Of a stretch of DNA of 64,000 nt, positions 12,161-23,949 are shown one piece after another. The stretch covers positions 806,001 through 870,000 of the forward strand of contig NW_020194562.1 in NCBI RefSeq assembly GCF_002865645.1, written 5' to 3'. The translations under genes were made by a program, and so were the position numbers. The stretch is from Hyaloscypha bicolor E (taxonomy: Eukaryota > Ascomycota > Leotiomycetes > Helotiales > Hyaloscyphaceae). The first letter of the stretch is position 1, and the number at the start of each line of letters is the position of its first letter. The notes beneath the pieces were generated by a model. It saw only the letters and a program-made list of their open reading frames with translations. It was not told where the DNA came from and made no database searches.

Positions 12161-13791
12161 CGAAATTCCCCGATATTAAAGGTGAATTGTGGTTAAAACG
12201 GGGGTAAAGGTCCAGTTTTGTTGCATTATTCGTTATAATAGTTTTAGTTCTCATAATAAAAAGGATGAAATCTCATTATGAGAATTGCAACAAAGGCACT
12301 TGCTTGTTATATCAATAAGCCTGCGTAATGTCAGATACCTTGAACTATAATCAATTAGAGAGCTATCAAGGGAGGATAGAGAAGCTAAATACAAGAGAGT
12401 AAGGAGAATCACATGGAACAAAGCAGTGGAACCTGACGTAAGCCGAGGGGTGGCAATAAGGGGCTGAGACACGTGACGCCACAATCGTACCAGCCGACAT
12501 ACAACTCATCCTGACTGCTCACCTTTGCAAGTGACCGTCCAATGCTCTTCGGCTAAATGCTCCACATTCAATCCTCTTTCCATTATTCAAATTTTATTAC
12601 AAATCTCACCAATTCCTAAGAAAGCCTGGGACATTAAGAATGTCACAGTTCTCGAGAATTTTGTTCCTCATCGTAGCAATGTGCCAATGTCCCGCCGCTA
12701 GATATTGAGACATTGAGGTGTTTATGTATCCCCTTCACTCCATTGGAGCCGATTCCAGTAACCGATTCCACTTTTCTTGAGAAGACGATTTACAACGTAT
12801 CAAGAAACGCTATTTTTTTTTTATAAAAAAAAGGCCGAGTGCTCACTTTTGCGGTTCCTGGCTGAGGTCACGTCTACCGCACCATCGCCATGGACTTAGC
12901 TACAATGCCGGATCCGGTATGAAGTCTCGCAATCTTTCACACATCAATAATATCCAGATTGTTATTGTTTGAACTCTCTGCAGGCAGGCGTGACTTCCGG
13001 CGGTTAAAATGCCCTCAGGGGACAGGGCAATTGCCGAGCGCAGGGGTCCAGATCTCTTCCGTAGCACCGGCTTATGTCTGCCAATGTGGCATGAAAGGAC
13101 TGCTATAGAAACAATTTCTCAATTCTCGATCTTCCTCAATTGTTTCAATCCGCTTACGAGAGAGACTGGAACGCTCCCTATGCGCGCCATTGTTGGCGCG
13201 AGAGAATATCTCTGTAGCGCTCGTCTGATAGTGGCCTGACTTCGCCCCATCAGCCCCAACTTCAGCCTCATGCCAAGCGCATGAAGCCAAACAATAAGGG
13301 GCTGTGCCTCCCTCGCCCAGCTGCGGTGCAAGACTCGTGAACCTCGTTTCGAGTAGCCTACATTCCTCGGTCCAAACTAGGTACCGATGGCAAGTTTTTC
13401 ACTCCCTTTCCCTCTCTTCCCTCGTTCTGTGGCCTAGATCAAGTGCATTTCTTTCATTCGCGTTCCCTTTTTTGGATTTTGCAAGGGCGTGAATTCCCAT
13501 GTCGAGCCGAGAGCTTAACGGTGCTTGACATAAGTTCCCACCAGTACCAAGATTGCATTGAAAATTCGCGCGATTCACTTCGTTGGCACCACAAAATCAA
13601 CTGACGCTCATTCAGGGAATTTCGACTACCTTCACCTATTCCATCTCGCGAGACTGCGTGTGTAACGTACAGATAGAAGCGTTCAGTCACGTCCACAGGA
13701 TCAAACTTGAAAAGAGCCAATAAGGCCATGCGAATCGCTTGCCCTTATTGCTCAATACTACTCGCCGCTCTCCGCCTGTGACACCTCCACC
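12161..13791. other. Intergenic region upstream of the GH114-like gene
   Basis: Contains a perfect 10-bp inverted repeat, TTCTCATAAT (12248-12257) with ATTATGAGAA (12275-12284), and a T-run followed by an A-run near 12812-12832 that could fold. Pyrimidine-rich tracts near 13400-13440 lie in the promoter side of the downstream gene. No gene is supported. Confidence 0.45.
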
Positions 13792-14724
13792 ATGCCTTCA
13801 CCATGGATTTCGCGGCGCGGAAAATGGTTCTGGATTCTCACAGTCTCTACAGTGGTGGTAATAGCCATTGCTTTAGGAGTAGGACTTGGCATCGGTTTGA
13901 ATCAAGGCGGAGGCGACAACCCTCCACCGGCGAGCACACCAACCTTACCACCCTCATCCAACAACCCCAATGCTACAGGCGGCACCTTCTGGAAGCCCGC
14001 AGTAGGCGAAACATGGCAGATTGTGCTTCTGACTCCATTGGACAACACCACCACCAATGCCTCCGTCTACGACGTCGACCTCTTCACCAACCCCATCTCC
14101 ACCTTCCAAAATCTCCAGTCCATGGGCCGGAAAGTCATCTGCTATTTCTCGGCCGGTAGCTACGAACCCAACCGCCCCGACTCAAACAACTTCACCGCAG
14201 CCGATAAAGGCCATGGCGTCGACGGCTGGCCAGGCGAGTTCTGGCTCAATACCAGCTCCCCCAACGTCCGCGATATCATGACCCAGCGGCTGAAGCTCGC
14301 AGCGCAGAAAGGTTGCGACGGCGTTGATCCTGATAACGTAGACGCATACAACAACAATGGCGGCGGTTTCGGCCTCACCAGCACGGACGCAATCGACTAC
14401 CTCTCCTTCCTCGCCATCGGCGCGCACTCACTCGGCATGGCAGTTGGGCTGAAGAATGCAGGAGAGATTGTGAATCAGACACTGCCGATGATGCAATGGC
14501 AGGTTAATGAGCAATGTGTACAGTACGGGGAATGCGCAACTTTCCAGCCATTCATCAAGGCCAACAAACCGGTCTTTCATATTGAGTACCCGCAGAGTTC
14601 GGGTGAGATGAAGTTTACTGCAGCTCAGCTTTGTGGGGTGGGGGATACGAGTTTGGACGGGTTTAGCACGGTGCTGAAGAGTATGGACTTAGGTGATCCT
14701 GTCACTGAGTGCTCGAACTCGTGA
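13792..14724 (+). CDS. Membrane-anchored GH114-like glycosidase (endo-alpha-1,4-polygalactosaminidase family)
   Basis: Single-exon, 310 aa, start in a good context (caccATGcc). Residues 1-12 are a short basic cytoplasmic tail and about 13-36 form one transmembrane helix with a GxGxG run (type II topology). Residues 37-65 are a Pro/Ser/Thr/Asn-rich stalk, and the rest is a TIM-barrel-like catalytic domain. Family landmarks are TFWKPAVGETWQIVL, VICYFSAGSYE (from about 115) and GCDGVDPDNVDAYN (about 175-188, carrying the candidate acidic catalytic residues). FHIEYP lies near the C-terminus. Several N-x-S/T sequons fit an extracellular domain. In Aspergillus a protein of this family hydrolyses galactosaminogalactan, so a role in trimming a cell-surface or matrix aminosugar polymer is inferred. 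It lies 156 bp from the convergent end of a Zn2Cys6 regulator gene. Confidence 0.85.
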   Translation: MPSPWISRRGKWFWILTVSTVVVIAIALGVGLGIGLNQGGGDNPPPASTPTLPPSSNNPNATGGTFWKPAVGETWQIVLLTPLDNTTTNASVYDVDLFTNPISTFQNLQSMGRKVICYFSAGSYEPNRPDSNNFTAADKGHGVDGWPGEFWLNTSSPNVRDIMTQRLKLAAQKGCDGVDPDNVDAYNNNGGGFGLTSTDAIDYLSFLAIGAHSLGMAVGLKNAGEIVNQTLPMMQWQVNEQCVQYGECATFQPFIKANKPVFHIEYPQSSGEMKFTAAQLCGVGDTSLDGFSTVLKSMDLGDPVTECSNS

Positions 14725-14880
14725 GAAGGGGGAGCAAGTCTAGGTAGTTGTTAATGCATCTGTTTCTTCTGAACATTGGGTCAAGACTGTGGCACTGCGA
14801 CTAGCAAATTCTTGAACAGAGTTCAATTCAGTTTTCCCCCTCGCATTTGTCCACGAAATACCTGCTGGTTGTAGTTGGTG

Positions 14881-17161
14881 TCAAGGCAACAGCTGGGCTG
14901 CATCCCATCGCGCCCATTGATTCGGGTCCACTTCAAAAGACAGCAAATCAGCGAAGTCATAGGAGGCAATTGGGTCGAACCCAGGAAGACGATCTCCATC
15001 CTGTCCCGGAGATTGAAGGCTGCCATAGCCGGTCGAGTTCGCTGGAACGTGTCCGGATTCTGCAGGAGCTTTTGACTCAGACGAAGGGCCTCCTGAGGGT
15101 CGCCGGGACCAACGGATCGCGTTGATATATTCAGGCGTTTGGGGTTCCGGAAGGCCCTCGGCCTGCGTGGCAGCGAGATAGTCGTCCCAAACTTCCAGTG
15201 TCCATTTGCCAAGTGTGGTATACACAGCACCGGTTTCCTCTTCAAACATTTGTGGGTATTTCGAGAGCACCACCCCAATCAGGTGCCACACTCGGTCGAT
15301 CTCCGGTCCTGATTTGCGGTGTCGAGCTTCGATGAGAACGTAGAGGATTGTATTCCAGAGGTGGCTCGTGCCAATCTGCCACTTGTATTTGTCGAAAATT
15401 GGATTCCCTCTTACCAAATTGACGTACTCTAACAACTTTGTTGCATTTGCAAAGATAAGGTCTCGTTCACTCTGGGGGGCTTTTATGCCGTGCTTGGCGA
15501 ATCGTCGAGGGTTGTGAGCAAATAGCTTCATCTTGCATATAGATGACCTAGCTATGATTGATGCGAACTGATGAAGCGAATTTGTAGGGTCGCAATACCG
15601 CAGATATTTCTTTTCCAAAAGATCCTCAAGCTGGCTTATCATGGTGTCTTTCTTGGCGAGAGTGATATCAGAGCTGGTGATTATTTCCAAACGAACATCA
15701 TCCGCGAATGGCGGTGAAAGTTTGCGTATGAACTCTATGATGTCGCATCTGATTAGGCAAAAAACAATTGGTGTGATCCCGTTGCGCTCCGGCGGGGGAT
15801 CCACCATATCAGGGCTGAAGTCTTCGTCAGCGATATTCAGGGGCCGCTGGGTATCGCCAGAAAAAAGGTCTGAGGATGGCTTTGTGCCCAAGACATCGGA
15901 TAAACGGAAGTCCATGTGGACAATATGCCACCAAAGTCGTCTTCGCATTTCAGTTTCAAAGGGAGAGAGGCCAAGAGAAACGCCATCTCGGTGAAGACCC
16001 ATTTTGCGCGCAAGTCTTACCGCGACCCCAGATAAGACGAACAGAGTGTCATTTCGGTGGCTGCTTCTCATAGCCATCTACATATACTCAATAAGTACCA
16101 CACAAAACACCGAGATCTGTAACTTACAATGAATATTGCATATGCTCGAAGAGTTATCGGGCTAGAGGTTTGCAGGAATCCCGCAATTATCAAAGCCTGG
16201 CGGGCTGCACGTTTATATCTCGTAACGGTGATCGATTTCGGTCCGCCGAGTAGACTTTGGCATTCATCTTCTTCTAAAGAGCTGATGGTAGCAAGATAGA
16301 AAGCAAAAAGTAGTGCCTGCAGACTTTTCGAAATGTGTTGGGGATGATGAAGTGCATTCGTTAGCGAGGTCCTGAAGGTCGGAAGATGTAAGAGTTTCAT
16401 TAGAGGATCCGCTCGATCGACATAAATTTCCCACAGCTTTGGCAAAATCTGGAACGAAGGATGAAGGCTTGCGAGATCTTCGACCTGGGAGTGAGCATTC
16501 AGCACAAGACCAGTTGGCTCAGGGGTACCAACAAACAGGTCAGACTCGGAAAAATTTGACCCGTCTGCGGACTCAGCAATGCCGCCTTCTTCTGGATGAT
16601 GAGACTAGTAATAATTAGGAAGAAAGATTGTCAGCAGCGAGAAGGGGAAACTCACCTCGTCTCCTAAGTTAGACCAAGGAGCACTACCGGGGTTTAGTAA
16701 ACTATCAAATTGGTTCGGAAAGAACATTAGACGTAATCTTACCTATCGAAATATCTAGATGACCCGCCTTCAATGAAGAATCTTTCTTCGGGCCCAATAG
16801 AAGCAATCTCGCCTCTTCTTTCATACCCGGTATCCTCAGCCGTCTCCATGTCAACCTGTGATCCTGCCTCCAAATCCGAGTGGTCGCCCTCAATCTCAGC
16901 GGGTTCAATGTTAACACCGTATGATCTCAACAGCTCTTCATATCGTCGCAATTTGGCATGAAGTCCTTCTTTGGGAACTTTGGTTCTCTTCCGCTTTCCG
17001 CGAACAGGGAGAATAAAGCTGCATTGCTTCCCTGCCTTCACGCAGTTGGAGCAAGGAGTGTGTCGGTCGCACTTGACCTTGCGCTGCCTACATGACAAAC
17101 AAGAGTGCGGTCTTAGGCCAGCATCCGATCCAAGTTGCTCGACCGTGGGAGTTTGAGGCAT
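14881..17161 (-). CDS. Zn2Cys6 transcription factor with fungal-specific regulatory domain
   Basis: Four exons, 17161-16743, 16701-16656, 16604-16128 and 16077-14881, encode 712 aa. Residues 21-47 form a binuclear zinc cluster, CLSCRQRKVKC followed by a six-residue loop and CSNCVKAGKQC, then a basic linker (RGKRKRTKVPKEG) and a short coiled-coil-like stretch. The middle region matches the fungal-specific transcription factor domain, with LWEIYVDRADPLMKLLHLPTF, AGFLQTSSPITLRAYAIF and ARKMGLHRDG followed by MRRRLWWHIVHMD. Introns of 41, 51 and 50 bp keep the frame. An in-frame ATG lies 165 bp further upstream, but ATG 17161 starts a normal N-terminus. The gene sits between two membrane-anchored carbohydrate-related proteins. 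Whether it controls them is not shown. Confidence 0.9.
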
Positions 17162-18400
17162 CGCTGAAAATTTTCTCTCCGGTCTTTTGAAATCGTTGAG
17201 AAGAAGTCCCAGGCGCACATTGATGCTTCGTTCCCGTTCGGGGGTCGGCGGAGAAAACACAAATTTGAGAACCGAGAAGCGACTTGCAGTGCTCCCACCA
17301 GAATTCGGCGCATTCCATGAAAGCAACCTCGGAGCACCGTGCCCAGATTACTTAAATGAAGGCCCAAACCTAGAGAGAAGATAGTTCGGTCCACTTTTCT
17401 CAATCTGCGTTGAGACCCGCAAAAGTCTCTCGATGGCCGTAATGTTCAATTCTACATCACGTGACGACAACCCGTCTCCAACGAGTATCGCCCAGACGGA
17501 GATGGAGGAGGAGAAGGAGGCTTCTGCCTCAGCTCCTACTTATTCCAGCCAACGGAAACAAATTGTTTGATCTTGAAAATGATAGCATTTCATGTTTGGC
17601 CTTGGGAGAGAGTCGAATTGGTAATTGATAAATGCTATGATGGGGAGATCTTATGCATGTGGGAGTGACTGGGGCAGAAAAACGAGCTGCGCCGTGGGGA
17701 AGATAGAGCTTGTTGGATTGTTTAAATTGCGGAGACATAACTATTCAACACTTCCCAATAAAATACTAGATATAAAGAACTACTCATTTAGTATTGATTA
17801 ACAATTCTGTCTCAGGAGATACCCACACAGGAATATTATCTCAACTGTCAAAACTGGTCACATGACATAACCCCTGAATTTTCATGTTTCGTCACCGTAT
17901 TAGCGAGATCCGCCAGAATACTATTCTGCTTGCTAATTCATAGTATTGTATCCTCCTTCTTTCTTGTGGGATTTCACTTACTGAAGTTGTGAAAGCTCAG
18001 TTCGTTTTTCTCGAGCTCCTGGCGGCGGTGTTGAAGGCTGGGCAGCTGAACTCGCCCACATTCGAAATGGTTTGAGAAGCGACCCCAGAGAAACCGTACA
18101 AGGATAACCTTCGAAGATCCTTTCAGCTGTGGAGGGGTATCATTGGCCGAGCATGCGGAAGTGCGTGCGGCGGAGCAACTTGGGGCGGCCTTGGGCGGGG
18201 GCTGAATCTGCACAAATGACAGAATTGGCGCAGACTGCATGTGCGATATGAATTGATTGGGAGGATCGCTGCGATCGACATTTAACTTTGCCGCATCCCT
18301 GTTTGTCTAACACTTTCTTCCCTTCCCACATCTGCGGCTGCATCTCGAACCCACGTCCTTAAAGTCTTGAACTGATCGCGTTCGCGTTTATTTTCAGCGC
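17162..18400. other. Divergent intergenic region between regulator and lectin gene
   Basis: About 1.2 kb shared by the start of the minus-strand Zn2Cys6 gene and the plus-strand lectin gene, so it likely holds both promoters. Contains tcacgtgacg near 17457-17466. No additional gene is recognised; several ORFs here are frame shadows. Confidence 0.5.
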
Positions 18401-19512
18401 ATGGATGTTGAAATGAGCAAGCCATATAATTATGACCAGCCTGGCCTGGAAGTGGGTTTGCCCCCTGCCCAGCCAGATCATGTGGGGTACCAGCAGTCTC
18501 CGTACACTCAAGCAGCATCCAAGGAAGGACCGCCATACGCCGGTCAATCAACACCACCACCTCGCATATGTGGACTTCCAACGCGTACATTTTGGATTGT
18601 GTTTGCACTTGCGCTCCTGGTAGTAGGAGCGGCCTTAGGTGGAGGATTGGGCGGTGGACTAGCAGCATCACATAAAGCTGCACATGTACCGTCGGCCTCG
18701 AGTTCAAACACCGGGACACCACAACAGCAACAGTCTACAAGCCTTTCGTCTTCGACTGCAACTTCGACATCGACTTCATCGACTTCTGCGCCCTCAACAA
18801 TCTCTCCTTTCAGTACCTCACCAGGAACATACCGCATCATCAACATCCTTACGGACACAGCCATTGATCTGCTCTATGGAGGAACAGCCAAGGGCACAGA
18901 AATTGAAGCCTGGTCAGCCACTCTACTCCTTCGTGCTGCAGACACCCAAACAATAATTAGGGATTTGCTAAAAGCTTGATTAGGGAATGGGATCCTCACT
19001 CAACGCCGAGCAGTTACGTTCACCAGGCGTGGTTGATATCAGCTGTAAGCAACAACGTCGTAACTATTTTCAACATAGCAAGCAGCTCGTACCTCACCGC
19101 TCCCAGTGGTAAGTCGCTTTTCTGCTGGCTTACCCCTCCATCTCACTCACAGCTTTTAGGCCTGAGCTCAGGTCAAGATCCCAGCAACAGCACACTTGCG
19201 ATAATATATGGTAGCGGCTCTACGGGGAGTCCTGGGGATTCTTATTCGCAGTTCACCATCGTGAAAAATTCAGACAATAGTATCAGGTATCCTTCCCCTC
19301 CCCAAGTCATTTTCCACTCCACCTTTCAGGCTCCTCAGAAAAGGTGAGATCCGATGTCGATGCTAACTTCCATGCTCAATAGTTTCCAAAGCGTCGCGTA
19401 TCAAACGAAAGTGCTGGATGTGGCCGGTGGTGGAACAACGAACGGGAATCCTATCGTGGTGTGGGAGCCCAATGGCGGTTTGAATCAGAGGTGGAGATTA
19501 TTGGCTTCGTGA
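18401..19512 (+). CDS. Type II membrane protein with ricin-B-like lectin domain
   Basis: Four exons, 18401-18912, 18984-19108, 19160-19286 and 19383-19512, encode 297 aa. Residues 1-62 form a Pro/Tyr/Gln-rich cytoplasmic tail. About 63-88 form a transmembrane helix with a glycine ladder (ALGGGLGGGLAA). A long Ser/Thr/Gln-rich, probably O-glycosylated stalk follows. The C-terminal half is a beta-trefoil-like domain: GTYRIINILTDTAIDL, WEWDPHS, HQAWLI, TIFNIASSSYLTA, KVLDVAGGGTTNGNPIVVW and NQRWRL. The last carries the (Q/N)xW signature of ricin-B lectins. The first intron uses an uncommon GTCAGC donor but rebuilds the tryptophan codon exactly; the third has a TGCTAAC branch site. The predicted role is binding of glycans at the cell surface. 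No enzymatic domain is attached. Confidence 0.85.
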
Positions 19513-20014
19513 TATTTTTTTTGAGCGATTGGGTTTGGGTCTGGCGCTGAAAGGAGGAGGGGAGGACCAGCCGGGCTGAACACGACATGTACATCTTCAC
19601 GATCAGGGTGGCATAAGAAATCTACATAATGGTTAATACGGCTCCCCTCGTTTTGAATGGATAGCGAAGTAAATGCTGACTCGCTTCCTTCGACCCCGCC
19701 ATGCATCCCCACTTCCCTACCCCAATTCCACAATTACTTGGCAGCAGCCAGAGAATTGGCTCCGGCGCTCTCGAAGCCAGATATGACACGGCTACCGGTA
19801 GTTCGGTTTCTTCTCGAGTATCTTGCTTTCGCTGCTGGTACTTGGCAAGTTCGCCATCTGAATCCACCCAGAAGTTCTTGGTGTATGTCCACTCCTCCTG
19901 CAATACATCCGGGACGTCATTTCTCTGCTCCATGATATAATCCGTCAGGTTTGTGTGAAGAAGTAACCACGATTTCTGCAATGTGTACGCTTGGACGCTC
20001 CAAAAATTTCCCGT
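19513..20014. other. Downstream flank with unresolved minus-strand ORFs
   Basis: An open minus frame (19622-19981) reads YTLQKSWLLLHTNLTDY and EEWTYTKNFWVDSDG. It may be a continuation of the membrane-protein gene to its right, but I cannot link it through convincing splice sites. Confidence 0.3.
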
Positions 20015-20924
20015 TTATGACTTCGTTCCCGGTATGTTGGGCAATTTTTCGATCCTCGCAGAATGTTCGATATCATAGCCCAAAATCCTTTGATGTGGTG
20101 CTTGATCTGGACGTTTAGCAACGAAGAATGAGAGTGAGCATAGCCCAAAAACAGCATCAGGACTCCAAGCACCGTTATGTTTTGGCATTGCGGTAGCTGT
20201 TGAATGTACAGCTCGATAAAGTGTGACGTTCAACACCAGCAATGTGAAAGGAATAACAGCAATACCTATTGCTTCGAGATACACATTGAGTGCTACAACT
20301 TTTGCAACGGCCTTGAGTGGTAGCAAGCCCGCCGAATGCTTTGCGGCTCCAGGATATGAGACCTGCATGGATAGCTGTTGCACCGGAGTAGGTGAGGGAG
20401 GCTGCAAGAGTGGCTGCACGGAGCCAGGGGTGGTGGGAAGTACGAGTGTTCCCAGTATCGTCATATGGAAGAGGACTCGAGGGAGGGGGTAGTAGTTGCC
20501 CCTTTGGTATGGTTGGTATCTGTAAAGAGAGAAGGGAGTGTTCTCCAACTGAAATTGGGTACCAGCAAGTCGTGTAGGGAGACTGCCCGGGCGGTAGATT
20601 AATGTCGACCAAAATTGACTTCCTGGCTTGATTCTCAGGCAGGACGACATAGAATGGTGGCGCTGTTGCTGTTGGCGTTTTTGTGTTAATTGGCCCTATT
20701 TCGAGAGTACGAAGGATAAACGCGCCAAGGAGCGACCGCTTGAGAACCTCTGCTATTTTGCGAACGACATTTAGAATCTCATAACGGTTGATGAGGGTGA
20801 GCGTTCGAGAGCAGGGAAACCCACAATAAGATAAATAATACCGGAACAGCAAAACAGAAACTCTTCCGAAAGCATCCATTTTTCCAGCTTCGAATAAGTA
20901 GTTATGTGGCGTCATTGATGGCAA
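20015..20924 (-). CDS. Hypothetical multi-pass membrane protein, model unresolved
   Basis: Two overlapping minus frames together read as one membrane protein. The first part, from the ATG region at 20924, includes MDAFGRVSVLLFRYYL, RKIAEVLKRSLLGAF, FYVVLPENQARKSILVD and SHHPWLRAATLAASLTYSG. The second, in another frame, has KVVALNVYLEAIGIAVIPFT, LVLNVTLYRAVHSTATAM and AVFGLCSLSFFVAKRPD. The change of frame falls between about 20370 and 20300. It could be an intron of about 60 bp (weak GTCTCA donor, CTCAAG acceptor) or a frameshift in a decaying gene. The family is not recognised. The neighbouring CorA-like gene is also damaged, so decay of both is possible. Confidence 0.35.
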
Positions 20925-21423
20925 GAATGCGGGGGAGAAATAACGAATGAGAAGAATAATACTTCCCCAGAGTATTGACGTTGTAATGAAGATAGGTTAA
21001 TGACTGAAGAAAGATGGTCAGATCTTGAGCTTCGGCATCGCGACACCAGAGCGTAGTCCACTACTTTTCCGCCACCCCCGACCAGAAGTGTTGGAATTAC
21101 TCCTAGCTTCTGAGCTTGATTTGCTCGGAGAAGGCTCCGATTCTTCCATTTCGATTGGGTCGTTGATGAAGCGATGCAGGGTTGGTTGGATGCCGAATTA
21201 TAGGGAACTGGTAGATCGAAAGACTGGAGTCCAGAAACTCTACGGACGTATGCCTTTCAACGCCAAAATAATTGCGAATGATATTGCTTGTTATTTGCCT
21301 CATCGATTGCGCCCACAGTGGATAAGCGTCGTAAGTTTTGCTTATGGAGAGGTTGTGCATTTGCTACCGACGGTGTGCTGGACATTAGATTGTGAATCCA
21401 GCAGGCCAAAATAACAGTCAGAA
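20925..21423. other. Interval with competing ORFs on both strands, unresolved
   Basis: A plus ORF of 129 codons (21025-21414) and minus ORFs (21103-21360 and 21257-21439) overlap. None shows a family motif. The minus frame at 21257-21439 begins with a hydrophobic segment (AIILTVILACW) and overlaps the end of the CorA-like locus. I cannot decide which, if any, is coding. Confidence 0.3.
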
Positions 21424-23036
21424 TTATAGCCCCCGCCATTCCTCAGAGTTATGGCCCGACATTCGAGAAACAATCCTGAAATATCTCTCACGACTCCAGC
21501 CTCCCTCATCATCAAAGCCTAAGTTGACTACTGCCACTGCCAGAAAAACAAGAATAATAAGGGGTAATGCAACTGCCCAGTAGATCCAGAAGAGGCCAGT
21601 TCCAGGTAGGTACCTGTCATTCATGCTCAGGAGTCCACACGTGAAAGACAGTGGGATAAAAACAAGTCCTAAAACGGTCAACACCTTCATCGTTTTCGCC
21701 TCCTTAATAGATCTTTTGGCCTCTAGTACCGACTGTCTGTTTCCAACTCGACTAGCTAACTTGGTGTTGAGCGAGGTCAGGTTTTGCATCTTGGTCTGCA
21801 AACTCCTGAACCTGCGATGAATGAGCTGGAAATCTTGGTCGATGGCCATCCAGTCTCCCGCCTTCTCGAAAGAAAGCTCGGCGAGAGGTATACCAGCGCT
21901 CAACATGCTATCCTCCACAGCAGATAGGTACCAAGAGCACCTTGTATTCCACATTAATAGGCCTCTTCACACAACCTCGGCCTTCGGGAACTCCTCTCCC
22001 TTCATGCTGCTGACCAGCGAAAATTCCCACTCGAGATCAGATATAATTGACCCAATGTATTGTAAGAGTAGCACATAGTGAGATGCTACTATTTTCTGTA
22101 AAAATATTGAAAAATACAGTTGTGGCCGATTGGCGGGCAGCATTTCGAAATACGCAAAGAAGTAGTAGCAAAGGTCTTCGGCCATGGAGACACGCGACGG
22201 TCCGGTAACCATGTGAGGGGGTAACGGCGCTTTCATGAAATTTCTAAAGCCACCTTGATAGGGTTGATCGAATGTTTCGCAGGTTGTGATGTCCCCAGTC
22301 TGTCCTTCGAAAAGGCCTAAGATTAGTCGCGAGACAGGTGGGGTCACAGAGAATAACAGCTAACGATTTGTCAGACATTGATCGACAGGAAATCAAATCA
22401 CTCACCGTCCCAGCCCTCGCCGCTCTCTTGAATCTAAGTTGAAGTTGCCCGTTGGACGATATCTACTGTTCCAAATTTGGAGCATCCGTGTTGAACGACA
22501 ATCGGTTTGCCTGTGTGGCCACAGAGTGGTTTATCTGTAGGCTTCAGATCTGCTGAAAGGTGTCGCACTTCAAAGTATTTCATCAGAAATTGTTTTTTTG
22601 GATCAGACGAAGAGGGCATGTTGCCTAGCATTCGAACTCCTTCGTGATTAACTTCATAGATGGATGTCCGCTCTTGATCAACAAAAAAGGCAGGATCAAT
22701 AGAAAACTGATTGCCCAGAATGGATATAAATTCTAGATTGAGGCCTTCAAGTATATGAATCCTGCGTCGCGGGACTTTTGCAGCATTGGCTGTCTCGGGT
22801 TGCGAGTAGTAATGCTGAAGCTCAATCTGCGATTCAAAGTTGGTCCTTGAGGGGTGTCCGTCCTCTCTCACTTCGAGAATACTTATCCAGGCTTTTCGAT
22901 GTTTGAGGGGAGCCCAAGTATTGCTACGGTCTTCAGTTTCCAAGGTCGGGTTGAGAGAGCATAGCGAGGCAACATAGTCTTGGTACCGCCCAGGAGCACA
23001 GAGCCAGTCGGATGGCCTGACTTTTGGCGAACGTCT
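21424..23036 (-). pseudogene. CorA-like membrane protein gene, probably broken
   Basis: Coding remnants run from about 23036 to 21424. The N-terminal part has PSDWLCAPGRYQDYVASLCS and TWAPLKHRKAWISILEV, then a central soluble region (FLMKYFEVRHLSADL), FDQPYQGGFRNFMKAP and DFQLIHRRFRSLQTKMQNL. The C-terminal CorA-type two-helix hairpin reads KVLTVLGLVFIPLSFTCGLL, SMNDRYLPGTG and FWIYWAVALPLIILVFLA. The canonical GMN is SMN here. Lesions are a TAG at 22436-22434 between QRATST and IQESGEGWD, a one-base frame change near 22345 (AVILCDP against PPVSRLILGL, just after the GTGAGT...TTAG intron) and a TGA at 21969-21967 in the continuous frame before RGLLMWNTRCSWYLSAVED. Both stops are one transition from a sense codon, as RIP or simple decay would leave. 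The 5' exon is not resolved. Relatives are CorA-like proteins common in fungi, often near HET genes. Confidence 0.65.
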
Positions 23037-23949
23037 GCCGTGTCATGCGTATCATGAACACTTGGAGGCATTGTTCAAGAAAGAGTAAGAGGGAGGTCGT
23101 ATGCAGAAAATCGAAGTGCTGTGAAGGGACTCAAAGTTATGGCTCAAGGATTTCAGCTCACAAAACTTATGGTGTGCTACAATGTGGCTGGAGTGGGGGC
23201 TGATCTTTAATTCTGGGAGAGAGAAGGCGGTCGCAGGAAGGTTCTCGGATACATTCATACTGAAAATTGATTGAAGCAGATCCTGAAACGGCAAAATAGA
23301 AAGCGAGGCTGCAGTGTTTCCAATACTCTCATGGCCAGCCAGGAGGAATACAGTCATATTTTATGCTCAAAGGTCTCCGAAATAATGCAAAGGCGGGGGA
23401 AGGAAGGGAAAGGGGCGCCGCACATACCTAGTGATCTCAGCTCACTGTAAGCGAGGAACTTAGCCCTCTCGCAAATCTCGCCACCTCTAGGTTTGTCGGT
23501 ACTCGGTGAGTGACCGCCCCCAATCTCATCTTGCAAGCGTGCAACGAAATCCAGCCCGTCGATAAGGCGAAAGCCCTCTATTCGAGGGAGTTCAGTGGCG
23601 CTGGGGTGTCCCCGTAGGCAGCCGCTCCGCTGCTTCGGCGAGTTGACATAAAAGGAACGGCCATTGGATCGTGCCCGTGACTGAATATCTCTCAAGTTGA
23701 GAAGGATTCAGCCTTCATAATTTCATTGGAGCAGATCTTCAATACTTTCAGGACTTTCCCCCCACCCAGGTCCTCGAAGCATGCACGCCGAGTGAGTCGT
23801 GAGTCAGCCCGTTAGCCTTGCGGGGTTGAAGCCTAGAATCCTCAGCCAGTGCCAATTCTCGATTGCAATATAAAGTCCAAATTGCTCTTCACTGTCTTAA
23901 ATATTAATCTACTCCATCTCGTGATTTCCTAACAACAAGCCATTTTACG
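23037..23949. other. Intergenic region between CorA-like pseudogene and AAA ATPase gene
   Basis: Two long minus frames (23354-23695 and 23052-23357) are open but show no family match. One of them reads LLAGHESIGNTA, which recalls a P450 I-helix by chance only. The right part is promoter-side DNA of the AAA gene. No gene is supported. Confidence 0.4.

Noticed and set aside
13803..14427. Several long ORFs in other frames over the GH114-like gene
   Set aside because: They are shadows of a GC-rich coding exon; only the 310-codon frame shows family motifs and a membrane anchor.
17162..17326. Upstream extension of the Zn2Cys6 gene to the ATG at 17326
   Set aside because: Adds 55 residues without conserved features; the ATG at 17161 is at the usual distance from the zinc cluster.
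23052..23357. Minus ORF reading FLLAGHESIGNTA, like a P450 I-helix
   Set aside because: No ExxR, PERF or heme-loop sequence in any frame within 2 kb on the expected side, and the frame has no other P450 features. A chance match.
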